Positions 28,508 to 37,172 of a stretch of 64,000 bases of DNA are shown piece after piece (position 1 is the stretch's first letter; the number at the start of each line of letters is the position of its first letter). The position numbers were made by a program, and so were the translations under genes. The stretch lies in contig JACPCS010000106.1 in the NCBI GenBank assembly GCA_016184455.1, positions 1 through 64,000 on the forward strand, written 5' to 3'. The DNA comes from Acidobacteriota bacterium. GTDB taxonomy: Bacteria; Acidobacteriota; Vicinamibacteria; Vicinamibacterales; UBA2999. Under the pieces are notes generated by a model. It searched no databases. It saw nothing but the letters and a program-made list of their open reading frames with translations, and was not told the DNA's origin.

Positions 28508-29547
28508 GCCGCCGCCTCGCTGCGCCTGACGAGCGTCGCGAGCAGTTCGGACCCGATCGCGCCAAGCGCGGCGACCGCCAGCACGAGGCCGCCGTCGGGG
28601 CCCGTGGCGCGATACGTGTTCAGCGCGAACGCGACGCCCAGGACACCCGGCGAGAGCAGGCGGGCGCCAACGTCGCGAGGAACCGCCGCGCCTGCGACGC
28701 GCGTGGCCGTCCAGCCGCCGATGAGCTTCGCGGCGGTGCGCACCAGCAGGAACGTCAGCCCCAGTCCGATCCACGTCGGCAGCAGATTGACGTGCGCGCC
28801 GGTCACCACGAGCAGGAGCGCGACGAGCGGCCGCTGCCACTGCAGGACGTCGCGGCTGATGGCGGTGCGCGCCGGTCCGCCGGCGCGCTCGAGGAACAGG
28901 CCGGCAATGAGTCCGCTGAGCAGGGCCGACACCGACAGGTAATCGGCCGCGCCTCCAAGCAGCAGCAGGAGCGCGGCGGTGAACACACGCTGCTCGGTCT
29001 CCGACGAGGCACGGCTGATGAGCAGCCACGCCGCCGCGACGATGACCAGCGCGATGCCGCAGGCCTGCAGCGCCAGCACCGCGGCGCCCGCCACCGACGA
29101 CGTGCGCAGCCAGGCGAGCGCGGCGGCGCCGATCGCAATCGGCAGGAGCGCGTCGAGATCGCGGATGCGATCGGCGATCACATGTGCATCCTCGGACCGC
29201 CGCAGCGCGGCGGCGGCCGACGGTGCGGCACAGGCGCCGAGCGCGAGTGCGACGAACCCGGGCGACAGCGCGGATTCCGCGGCCCACTCCGGTGCGGCGC
29301 TCAGCATCGCCGCTGCCACCAGTGCCGCGGTGACGGCCGCTTCTGTCGTGGCCGCTGCCAGCAGGCGTCTCTCGCGGCCGCCGTAGACCATCGCATTCAG
29401 CCCGACCAGCGTGCCGAGCGCCACCAGCGCCACCGGCACCGCGGGATCGACGAACAGCAGCACGCCGGTCGAGATCAGGCCGAGGCCGTCGGGGCCCAGG
29501 ATGATGCCGATGAACAGCAGGAGCAGGCCCTGGGGCAGCCGCATCAT
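28504..29547 (-). CDS. CPA2-type cation/proton exchanger-like membrane protein
   Basis: The 347-residue protein is strongly hydrophobic with about ten helices and Na_H_Exchanger-like segments: LLLLFIGIILGPDGLGLIS at the N-terminus and YLSVSALLSGLIAGLFLER in the middle. It lacks any soluble C-terminal domain. It overlaps the PDZ gene upstream and the exchanger-OtsA fusion downstream by 4 bp each (ATGA). Two adjacent exchanger-type proteins suggest a heterodimeric transporter or sensor. Whether it transports ions cannot be told from the sequence. Confidence 0.75.
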
Positions 29548-30776
29548 CGCGTGTCCAGGGCGGTGATGCGGCGGCCGCCGGCGCGCGTATAGGCGACGAG
29601 CAGCGCGCTTCCCGACGGCGCCCGATCGAAGGCGCGCCGCACGACGGCGGGCGTAGGTGCTGCGGCGTCGCCGATGCGCGTGATCACATCGTCTGCACGC
29701 AGCCCGGCTCGATCGGCGGCCGATCCGCTCTGCACTCGGACAACGACCGACCCGGTGCCCGACATCGTCCGCAGTTGCAGACCCAGCGCGCGTGCTTCAG
29801 GAGCGGGACGGCGAGGGGCGGTAATGATGCCGAACGTCTGGAGGTCGGTGCCGCGCCGGACGCGCACCGTCAGCGTCTGTCCCGCCGGCGTCCCCGCGGT
29901 CCATCCCGTCCAATCGAGTGGCGTCGTCACGGGCGCGTCATCGACGGCCTCGATCACGTCGCCGACGGCCAGGATGCCGGCGGCGGGCCCATCCGGATCG
30001 ACCCACGCCACGATGACGCCCCCGGTTGCGGCGGTCGCTTTCGCCAGCGCAGGTGTGAGCGCCTGCACGTCCACGCCGTGGTACCCGGGCGTTCGCGGCC
30101 CGGACGCCATCAGCCGGTCCACCTCGGCGAGCAGGGCCGCCGAGGGGACGATCGCGACGCCGTCGGGGAGATCGATCGCGAGGCCGGCGAACTGCGCATC
30201 GGTGGTGAAGACGAACGAATCGGCGCCGATGTCGACGCCTGGAGGGACGCGCCAGATCAGGTCGCGCCACGGCGGGCGGCGGATCGGCGTGAGCGCGTCC
30301 ACGAAGACCGGACGGAGCGTCAACGCCTGTTCGGAGCGGCCGGCGGTGACGAAGTAGCGCGGCTGTGCCAGGTCGTTGGTCCGCCAGGGCACCGGGAGCG
30401 GCCCCGCATTGTCGAGCCGCACGACCACCACGCCGGAGACCGGATCGGCAACGACGTCGGCGCGCCCCGAGCCGTGCGTCGGCGCGGCATCGCTGCGCGG
30501 CAGAAGCGCGGCGTCGGCCCGCACGCGCAGCGAGGCTCCGGCAAACAGCGGCTCGACCCGCGGACGCAGGGTCGCGAGCTCCGATGCGAGATCGTCGAAG
30601 GTGCTGCGCGCCCCGATCTGCGTGAGCAGCGGTTCGAGCGGCGTGGCAGGGGCGGGCCGATCGGGAAAACGGACGCGAGCGAGGACCCAGAGCGCGAGCA
30701 CCGCGACGAGCGCGGTGCTCAGCAGAAGGCGTGTCTCGCGTGAGACACGCGGGCGGTGCGGGGGGCTGAGCTCCAT
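29544..30776 (-). CDS. Membrane-anchored PDZ protein, degenerate HtrA-like
   Basis: I start it at ATG 30776 (MELSPPHRPR), giving 410 residues; longer upstream reading lacks protein-like sequence. There is one N-terminal membrane helix (LLSTALVAVLALWVLA), a region resembling the trypsin fold of HtrA proteases (GSGRADVVADPVSGVVVVRL, FTTDAQFAGLAI) with no recognisable His-Asp-Ser triad, and two C-terminal PDZ domains (about residues 235-320 and 325-405). It looks like a periplasmic sensor or scaffold rather than a protease. It is the first gene of the trehalose operon and overlaps the exchanger gene by 4 bp. Confidence 0.72.
   Translation of the reverse strand: MELSPPHRPRVSRETRLLLSTALVAVLALWVLARVRFPDRPAPATPLEPLLTQIGARSTFDDLASELATLRPRVEPLFAGASLRVRADAALLPRSDAAPTHGSGRADVVADPVSGVVVVRLDNAGPLPVPWRTNDLAQPRYFVTAGRSEQALTLRPVFVDALTPIRRPPWRDLIWRVPPGVDIGADSFVFTTDAQFAGLAIDLPDGVAIVPSAALLAEVDRLMASGPRTPGYHGVDVQALTPALAKATAATGGVIVAWVDPDGPAAGILAVGDVIEAVDDAPVTTPLDWTGWTAGTPAGQTLTVRVRRGTDLQTFGIITAPRRPAPEARALGLQLRTMSGTGSVVVRVQSGSAADRAGLRADDVITRIGDAAAPTPAVVRRAFDRAPSGSALLVAYTRAGGRRITALDTR
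30729..30750 (-). promoter_or_regulatory. Perfect inverted repeat in the 5' coding end of the PDZ gene
   Basis: GCGTGTCTC-GCGT-GAGACACGC has perfect 9-nt arms and a 4-nt loop. It begins about 26 nt after the start codon, where an mRNA hairpin or a DNA operator could hinder early translation or transcription of the trehalose operon. Confidence 0.5.
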
Positions 30777-30846
30777 GGCGGGTGCTTCATCTCCCACATT
30801 GCCGCGACTCGGCAAGGCGATACATACCCTCTCGACCCGACACACA

Positions 30847-31182
30847 TTATCGTGCCCCGGAGGACTTCCCCGTGCAGCGGATCTCGTCGAAGCGACGAAT
30901 GCGTGCGGTCGTGACCTCGATGCCTTCGGCGCGCAGCCGCTCACGCTTGAGCTGGAGACTGCCGCCGAATCCGCCGAGCGCGCCCCCGGCGGCGATCACG
31001 CGATGACAGGGCACCGACGGATCGTGACATCCGCGCATGATGTTGCCGACCCCACGCCACGCGCGCGGCCGGCCCGCCAGGCGTGCCACGTCTCCATAGG
31101 TCGCCACACGGCCCGGCGGAATCCGTCGGACGACGGCCAGCACACGGATTCGAAAAGAACTGGCGGTGGGCGTTGGACTCAC
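30847..31182 (-). CDS. MGMT-family O6-alkylguanine alkyltransferase, short form
   Basis: The 111-residue protein is just the DNA-binding and active-site domain of O6-methylguanine-DNA methyltransferases, with the acceptor cysteine C59 in PCHRVI and the recognition segment VPPGRV-like IPPGRVATYGDVA. Because the cysteine is present it can be a true suicide methyltransferase rather than an ATL protein (which has Trp). The GTG start at 31182 overlaps the stop of the upstream barrel-protein gene (GTGA), so its translation depends on that gene. Confidence 0.85.
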   Translation of the reverse strand: MSPTPTASSFRIRVLAVVRRIPPGRVATYGDVARLAGRPRAWRGVGNIMRGCHDPSVPCHRVIAAGGALGGFGGSLQLKRERLRAEGIEVTTARIRRFDEIRCTGKSSGAR

Positions 31183-31820
31183 CGCCCGATGATGAGCTTG
31201 AGACGGACGGCGGCGCCGCCGAGGTTGGATTCTTCGAATTCGCGAGACGCGCCGTTCGAATCGCCGCCGAGCGCGTCGGGGACGGTCGCCCACTGCCCCT
31301 CGACGGCGGCGCCGACCCATCGCGCCAGGCGAACCTCAGCGCCAGCCACGACATGGTATCCGACGAAGTGATCGTCGATGTTCTCGGACCCGTCGGCAAA
31401 CTGCGACGCTTCGCGGTACCCATGCCAGCCCAGGCCGGCCCCGGCGTACGGCACGAGCCGCGAGCCGTAGTCGAAGCGGTAGCCGCCCGTCAACTCGACC
31501 GGCGTGACCGTCACGGTGAGAGGGATGCCGAGTCCGAAGCGCTCGTCGCCGAACAGGAACACGCGCTCGCCGGTGCGGCGGAAGCGCGATGCGCGAAGGT
31601 TCAGAAAGATGCGCTGCGGAAGGACCGCGTCGATGCCGCCGCCGAACACGGTGCCGCGGTCGCTCCCGAGGACCGCGGTGAAGCTCTTCTCGGCGCGGAA
31701 GATCGTCGAGCCGACGTCGGCGAAGCCGCGGACGCTGATCTCGCGCGTTTGCGCCTGCGTTGGTGTCGAGAACACGAGACAGATCGTGGTGACACACGCC
31801 CCCACGAAACACCGAGACAC
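31179..31820 (-). CDS. Predicted outer-membrane beta-barrel protein
   Basis: A signal peptide (GACVTTICLVFSTPTQA) precedes a mature domain of about 190 residues with alternating hydrophobic strands and turns (GFADVGSTIF, GGIDAVLPQRIFLNLRASRF, GYRFDYGSRLVPYAGAGLGWHGY), like small OmpA/OMP_b-brl barrels. The 5' end lies in an inverted word repeat, so the start is uncertain; GTG 31820 or GTG 31805 fit the signal peptide. Function unknown. The MGMT gene is coupled to its stop. Confidence 0.72.
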   Translation of the reverse strand: MSRCFVGACVTTICLVFSTPTQAQTREISVRGFADVGSTIFRAEKSFTAVLGSDRGTVFGGGIDAVLPQRIFLNLRASRFRRTGERVFLFGDERFGLGIPLTVTVTPVELTGGYRFDYGSRLVPYAGAGLGWHGYREASQFADGSENIDDHFVGYHVVAGAEVRLARWVGAAVEGQWATVPDALGGDSNGASREFEESNLGGAAVRLKLIIGR

Positions 31821-32036
31821 CGAGACACAGAGAGACCGAGGCGCTTTCAGCCACAAAGGGCACGAAGCACACGAAGCGCCGTTCGACTGGCGGGCTGCGC
31901 AGCAGCCCGCCCAGCAGCGCCGGAGACGCCACAGACGAATCGCGTGTCGAACGGCCTGTCGTTGTGCCCTTGGTGTCCTTGGTGTTCTTTGTGGCCAAAG
32001 ACGTCTCTCGATGCCTCGGTGTCTCGGTGTTCCGTA
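31801..32036. repeat. Nested inverted word repeats between S8 protease and barrel-protein genes
   Basis: There are two nested pairs. The outer left arm (31801-31841) has CGAAACACCGAGACACCGAG words and the outer right arm (32002-32036) CCTCGGTGTCTCGGTGTTCC words. The inner left arm (31853-31880) has CACAAAGGGCACGAAGCACA and the inner right arm (31971-31999) CTTGGTGTCCTTGGTGTTC and TTTGTGGCC. The DNA between is about 90 bp of G+C-rich sequence. The whole 236-bp block can fold on itself. The outer left arm overlaps the 5' end of the barrel-protein gene. Confidence 0.85.
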
Positions 32037-32062
32037 GTCAGTGAATTCAGCTCGACGCACGC

Positions 32063-33580
32063 TCACTTGACGAGCCCCAATCCTCTCAGCGACGCGCGGG
32101 GGTTGATCAGGCCGTGGCCGTACTCGTCGTCGCGTCCCAGCGGACCCAGGTCGCTCGCGTACCGCTTCATGGCGGCCTCGATCGCGGCCGGCGAGGTGAT
32201 CCCCTGTTGCATGAGCAGCGCCGCAAAGCCGGCCACGTGTGGCGACGCCATCGACGTGCCCTGAAAGAACTCGAATGAGAACGAGTCGAATCGCGGGGCG
32301 CGGTATTGGGCCGGACCGCGGAGGTACGTGTCGACCAGATCGAAATCGAATGTCTGCTGCAGGATGCCGCCGTCGAGCCCGCCGATCCGCATGTTGCCGC
32401 CCGGCGCCACCAGCTCGACGTACGATCCCGTGTTCGAATAGAACGTACGCTGCCGATCGCGGCCTGTCGCGCCCACGGCAACCATCCCGTCGATACGCGG
32501 GGCGAATTCCGCGATCCGTTCCACCCGGTTGCCGGTCTCGAAATCGTTGCCGGCGGCTACGGCCACGAACGCGCCGCGCGAGACCGCGTACGCGATCGCG
32601 TCCTGCAGCACCGGCGCGGGCGGGCCAAACCGGCCGATGCTGAGATTGAGCACCTTCGCCCCGTTGTCGACCGCGTACCGGATCCCACGCGCGACGATAT
32701 CGTCGGTCCCCTGCTGCGGGCTGCGAAAGACGGCATCCCACACGCTGCCGATCACCTTCACCGGCATGATGCGAACGTTGAAGGCGAATCCCGCCGTGCC
32801 GAGGCTGTTGTTCGTGAGCTGTCCGATCGTCCCCGCCACGTGCGTGCCGTGGCCGTCGAGATCGAACGGCGTCGTCGTCTCCCAGATGAAGTCGCGCGGC
32901 GCGACGAACCGGTCCGCGCCGGCGAGATCGGGAGCCCCCGCGAACGGAACCTCGACCGTGCCGAGGCTGGGGAACAGCGGGCCACCGGGCGACAGCCGAA
33001 AGGGCCGCGTCTGATAGCGCATGATGCCGGAGCGATACGCGACACCCGTGTCGAGCACCGCGACGGTGATCGCGGGCGTCGCCCCCGGATTGATGTCCCA
33101 CGCGCGCTCCATATCGAGGGCGGGGTAGTTCCACTGGCGCGCGTACAGCGGATCGTCCGGCACGAACCGCGGATAGACGCGGTACCGCGCCTGGGCGTAC
33201 TCGACATCCGGCTGCGCCTCGAGCGAGTCCGCGGCCGCCTGCGGATCGGTCCCGGCGTCGATGGTGACGATGTCGAAGTCGGCGTCGCTCGGCTGGCGCT
33301 CCTGCCGGCCGTCGACCTGCGCGAGGAGCGCACGCTGCGCCTCGGGAGAGGTGCCGGGCCGGAACTTGACGATGATGCTGCCGCGGACGAACGGCTCGGC
33401 CTCCGGATCGCTGCGCGGGGGACGCGGCGGATCGGTGTCGCGCACGCCGCGGTCGATGGCGGGCAGCGCGACCTCCGACACGAGAAGGCCGGACAGAGAT
33501 TGCACCTGCGCGTGCTGCGCCGCCGCCCACGCGAGCCAGATGGCCACCGCGGCGCACGCCACGTATGCGCGGCCCCTCAT
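32063..33580 (-). CDS. Secreted subtilisin-like serine protease (S8 family)
   Basis: The 505-residue protein has a signal peptide (residues 1-25), an inhibitor-I9-like propeptide (GSIIVKFRPGTSPEAQ to VEYAQ, about 67-130), and a peptidase S8 domain with D177 (VAVLDTGVA), H244 (GHGTHVAG) and S443 (GTSMASPHVAG). It should be exported and self-activated. Its ATG overlaps the stop of the upstream HD-GYP gene (ATGA), tying it to the HEAT/HD-GYP cassette. Confidence 0.93.
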   Translation of the reverse strand: MRGRAYVACAAVAIWLAWAAAQHAQVQSLSGLLVSEVALPAIDRGVRDTDPPRPPRSDPEAEPFVRGSIIVKFRPGTSPEAQRALLAQVDGRQERQPSDADFDIVTIDAGTDPQAAADSLEAQPDVEYAQARYRVYPRFVPDDPLYARQWNYPALDMERAWDINPGATPAITVAVLDTGVAYRSGIMRYQTRPFRLSPGGPLFPSLGTVEVPFAGAPDLAGADRFVAPRDFIWETTTPFDLDGHGTHVAGTIGQLTNNSLGTAGFAFNVRIMPVKVIGSVWDAVFRSPQQGTDDIVARGIRYAVDNGAKVLNLSIGRFGPPAPVLQDAIAYAVSRGAFVAVAAGNDFETGNRVERIAEFAPRIDGMVAVGATGRDRQRTFYSNTGSYVELVAPGGNMRIGGLDGGILQQTFDFDLVDTYLRGPAQYRAPRFDSFSFEFFQGTSMASPHVAGFAALLMQQGITSPAAIEAAMKRYASDLGPLGRDDEYGHGLINPRASLRGLGLVK

Positions 33581-34926
33581 AGATATGAGAGCGGGTCGAC
33601 GTCGTACTGGGCCGGATCGAGCGGCGCCTCGATCGACTGTGGGTCGCCCTCGCGCGCCTCCCAGAGGTTGAGCTCGAAGGGACGCTCCATGCGGACCCCG
33701 TGCGTGTCGAAGAGCAGCCGGACGCGCGGACGGTAGGGATCGGGCGCGTACGGCTTCAGCACCACCGCGATGTCACCGGAGTTCAGCCGCACGAGATTGC
33801 CGGCCGGGTAGATGCCGACCAGCTGGACGAACCGGCGCACCAGGTTCTGATCGAACTGCTTGCCGTCGTTCCGCTGGAGGACGGCCAGGATCCGATCCGT
33901 CGGGAACGACTCCTGGTACACCCGCTGCGACCGCATCGCGTCGTAGACGTCCGCAATCCCGCACAGCATCGTCGCGAGGTTCAGCGCCGGCCGCGCCACG
34001 CCGACCGGGTATCCGGTGCCGTCGAGGCGGAGATGATGCTCGAAGGCGACCACGGGCGCGAGCGTCGGCATCTCGGGCGTGCGCCGCAGGATCTCCGCGC
34101 CGTCGACGGTGTGGCGGCGCAGGATCTCGAATTCACGGTCGGTCAGCTTCTCGGTCTTGTTCAGGATCTCCGACGGCGTCCGCACCTTGCCGATGTCGTG
34201 CATCAGCGCCGCCAACCCGACCTCGCGCAGCAGAGGCCCTTCGATGCCAAGTCCGCGCGCCTGGCCCATCGTCAGGATGGACACGTTCACCATGTGCGTG
34301 AACGTGTAGCTGTCGTAGCTCTTGAGCGCCGTGAGCGCGAGCAGTGCCGTGCGGTTGTGCGAGACCTCCTCGGCAAGCGAGTCGACGATGTTCCGTCCCG
34401 CGTCGGCGTCGGGCATGCCTTCCCTCTGCGCGCTGTCCCACAGCCGTCCGGCCACCGACACCGCCTCGTTGTAGAGGCGGCGGTAGTCCTTCACTTCGGC
34501 CGGCGCGGCGCCATCCTTCTCCACTTGCAGGCGTCCGACGCGGATGTGCTTCAGCGAAAGCGCCCTCGTAGCCTCTTTCGCCTGACGCCCGCCGAGCGTC
34601 TGAACCAACTCCGACAGTTCAGCCGGCGTGACACCGCGGTCGATGACGATGCGCTCGATGCCGGCGTCCTGCAGCTGGGCGATCAGCTTGCCCATGTTCT
34701 CGCCCGCGCGCGGCACGGGCACGTCGCCGACCACCAGGTCGTCGCCGACGATGCCGATGGCGATCGATGCCACCGTCGCGTGCGTGAGCTGGAGCGCCTC
34801 GGCAAGCGCGGTAATGCTCCGCCCGACGAGCGGATGGTCTGGGGCGTACAGCTGCACCGCCCGCAGGGCGGCCGCGAGCCGCCGCAGGAGTTCGTCGGCC
34901 AGCTTCGTCTTCTGAATGGTGCTCAT
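33577..34926 (-). CDS. HD-GYP domain phosphodiesterase, cassette copy B
   Basis: I start at ATG 34926 (MSTIQKTKLADELL), giving 449 residues. The N-terminal domain (about 1-110) carries LAAALRAVQLYAPDHPLVGRS, shared with the three genes upstream. The HD-GYP domain follows, with HDIGK, HTVDGAEIL and EHHLRLDGTGYP, so the metal site and GYP triad are complete and it probably hydrolyses cyclic di-GMP. A C-terminal about 80-residue beta domain (YPAGNLVRLNSGDIAVV) closes it. It overlaps HEAT gene B and the S8 protease by 4 bp each. Confidence 0.88.
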   Translation of the reverse strand: MSTIQKTKLADELLRRLAAALRAVQLYAPDHPLVGRSITALAEALQLTHATVASIAIGIVGDDLVVGDVPVPRAGENMGKLIAQLQDAGIERIVIDRGVTPAELSELVQTLGGRQAKEATRALSLKHIRVGRLQVEKDGAAPAEVKDYRRLYNEAVSVAGRLWDSAQREGMPDADAGRNIVDSLAEEVSHNRTALLALTALKSYDSYTFTHMVNVSILTMGQARGLGIEGPLLREVGLAALMHDIGKVRTPSEILNKTEKLTDREFEILRRHTVDGAEILRRTPEMPTLAPVVAFEHHLRLDGTGYPVGVARPALNLATMLCGIADVYDAMRSQRVYQESFPTDRILAVLQRNDGKQFDQNLVRRFVQLVGIYPAGNLVRLNSGDIAVVLKPYAPDPYRPRVRLLFDTHGVRMERPFELNLWEAREGDPQSIEAPLDPAQYDVDPLSYL

Positions 34927-37157
34927 ACGTGTCGGACGCGCTGCGTCGGCATGCGCAGATGGGGCCGCACGGCCTTGCGGACGCCCCGGCTGCCCCTGCG
35001 TGCCGCCTCCTCCAGAATGGCCAGGGTTGCCGGTGTCCCGATGCGGCGCAGCGCCGTGGCCGCGGCGCCCCGGAGGGCGGCCGTCCGGTACGGCGCCCAC
35101 CACTCGCCGCGGTGCAGCGCGGCGCGCAGCGTCGCAGCCGACTCGGCGTGCTCGCCGAGCGCACCGAGCGCATCCATGACCTGCGCGTGCACCTCGACGA
35201 GCGGGCCGCGCGGCGCCGACTCGTTCAGCACGGCGCAGAGCAGCGGCACCACACGTTCGTCGCGCAGGCCGATGATCTCCTGCAGGATCGTCATCCGTGT
35301 CCCGCCGGACGTGAGCGCCCGCCGCAGCAGGGCGAAGGCGTCGGCCGAGCCGATCTGCACGAGCGCGCGGATCGCCTCACGCTCCACCTGTGAATCGCGG
35401 TCTTCGAGCATCGAGGCCAGCTCGCCGAGCGCACCGGCGCCACCGAACATCCGCAGCAGGTCGATGGCCGTCCGCCGGACGGCGGGGTTGGCCGAGAGCT
35501 TCAACTGTTCCACCGACTCGCGCCCGACGGCGCCGAACCCAAAGAGGAGATCGCGGATGTTCCGGATCGCGCGCACGTTCTCTTCGGTCGCGAGCGCCTG
35601 CGCCAGCGGCTTGATGATTCGCGGGCCAATGGTCCGGCAGAGTCCGGCCAGCGGCTCGATCTCGGCCTCCTCGGCGGACCGGAAGCGGGTCACCACGTGG
35701 CGCACGAACGACGCCGACACGAGCGATTCGAGCGCCGCGTCCGCGGCATCGCTGAGCCGTTCGCGTCCGTCCGGGACGGTCTCGCGGACGATCGCCGACG
35801 CCAGCTGCTGCGCCTCCTGCAGCCTGCCCGTCTGGACCCGCTGATCGAGCTCGGCGATCGCGGTACGGGCGATCTCGCCCCACGGCGCCGCCTCCTGCTC
35901 GACCATGAGCAGATCGAGCAGCAGCTGCTGATCGAGCGCCTGGATCCCGTGGTCGGCCAGGGTGGAGAGCCACGTCTGGATGCGCTCGGGAGGATCGTCG
36001 GACACCCGTTCGACGTCGACCGCGTGCGAGCGCGCCGTCGACAGCTCGCGCGCGTAGTCGTCCGACACGTACCGCGCGTCGGAGTACGACGCCAGCATCT
36101 GATGCGCCGACTTCCAGAGGTCCTCGAAGCCTGGATCCTTCCCGAGCGGGCTCTCTGCCGCTTCTTCCTTCGCCAGATCGAGGAGCCGCTCCTTGCGGTC
36201 CAACTCCGGTACGAGCGCTTCGAACGCCTGCGCGAGCCGTTCGGACGCCCCTTTCTCGTTGACGACGGAGGTGGCGACGAACGAGGCGACTGTCTCGTCT
36301 GTGATCCGATGGACGACGGCGGCGGCCACCTGCGCCTGCGCCGGATCGGGCGACATCGTCTTGTGGATGACGGCGAGCAGCATCTCGGGTGTCACCCGCG
36401 ACATCGCATCGGCCGCCGTCTGAAGGACGGCGTCCTCGCCCTGTGCCCGGGGCCGCTCGGCGGTCGCCTGGAGGAGCTGTTCGATGAGACGGAGGAGCGC
36501 GGCGGCGCGGGCGGCCATCGGCACGTCGCGCTCAGCCGCCGTGCCCTGCAGCCGTTCGAGGAACTCGGCAAAGCGCTTCGCGTTGCCGAGCGTCTCGAGC
36601 AACGCCGCAAGCCCGGTTTCGTCGAGCGGACCGGCTGCGCCCTCGAGGCAATAGGCGATGATGGCCTCCCACCCGCCGCCCTCACCGCCGGCGCGCTCGC
36701 GGAGCACTTCGGCGTAGTCGATTTCGCGGATCTCGAAATGCCCGCGGTCCGCCGCAGCCCACGCCTTGCCCATCCCGCCCTCGGCCATGAGCTCCTCAGG
36801 GGGGCGCGCCAGCAGCAGGAGGAGCGCGTGCCAGTCGTGCACATGCGCCGCGCGCTCGATGCGCAGCGCGCCGATCAGCCGGTCGTGCATCAGCTCGGCG
36901 AGCTCGACCACAGCCGGATCGGGCTTGGCGGGCGCGCGGCCATCGAGCGCGAGCGTATCGGGGAAGACGGTGATCTGCACCTCGTCGCCCGGAATCAGCC
37001 GCCCGACCGCTGCGATGACGCGCGCGAGCGACGCCTGAATCGACGGGTGCGTGGCCGGATAGAGCGCCACCGATCGCGCGGCGGCGCGGCACGCGCGGGC
37101 GAAATCCGCGAGCGATGCGCTCTGCTCGGCCGACAGTTGCTCGATCGCAGACGTCAT
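34923..37157 (-). CDS. HEAT-repeat protein, cassette copy B
   Basis: The 744-residue cytoplasmic protein has an N-terminal segment with ACRAAARSVALYPATHPSIQ, then a long helical region, and C-terminal HEAT/PBS-lyase-like repeats (for example AVRRTAIDLLRMFGGAGALGEL, VEREAIRALVQIGSADAFALL). No catalytic motif is seen; HEAT arrays are usually protein-binding scaffolds. It overlaps the HD-GYP gene downstream by 4 bp, so the two are probably made in fixed ratio and may interact. Confidence 0.75.
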   Translation of the reverse strand: MTSAIEQLSAEQSASLADFARACRAAARSVALYPATHPSIQASLARVIAAVGRLIPGDEVQITVFPDTLALDGRAPAKPDPAVVELAELMHDRLIGALRIERAAHVHDWHALLLLLARPPEELMAEGGMGKAWAAADRGHFEIREIDYAEVLRERAGGEGGGWEAIIAYCLEGAAGPLDETGLAALLETLGNAKRFAEFLERLQGTAAERDVPMAARAAALLRLIEQLLQATAERPRAQGEDAVLQTAADAMSRVTPEMLLAVIHKTMSPDPAQAQVAAAVVHRITDETVASFVATSVVNEKGASERLAQAFEALVPELDRKERLLDLAKEEAAESPLGKDPGFEDLWKSAHQMLASYSDARYVSDDYARELSTARSHAVDVERVSDDPPERIQTWLSTLADHGIQALDQQLLLDLLMVEQEAAPWGEIARTAIAELDQRVQTGRLQEAQQLASAIVRETVPDGRERLSDAADAALESLVSASFVRHVVTRFRSAEEAEIEPLAGLCRTIGPRIIKPLAQALATEENVRAIRNIRDLLFGFGAVGRESVEQLKLSANPAVRRTAIDLLRMFGGAGALGELASMLEDRDSQVEREAIRALVQIGSADAFALLRRALTSGGTRMTILQEIIGLRDERVVPLLCAVLNESAPRGPLVEVHAQVMDALGALGEHAESAATLRAALHRGEWWAPYRTAALRGAAATALRRIGTPATLAILEEAARRGSRGVRKAVRPHLRMPTQRVRHV

Positions 37158-37172
37158 CCCTGTTCGCTCCGC

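Noticed and set aside
28508-29287. A longer exchanger-OtsA protein starting near 29287
   Set aside because: The additional about 260 residues are arginine-rich out-of-frame reading of the upstream exchanger gene; ATG 28507 has an ATGA overlap and a good membrane start.
31821-33557. A 792-codon frame joining the S8 protease region to the barrel protein
   Set aside because: Upstream of the signal peptide it is an out-of-frame reading of the protease gene and the word repeats; the protease has its own frame with an intact triad.
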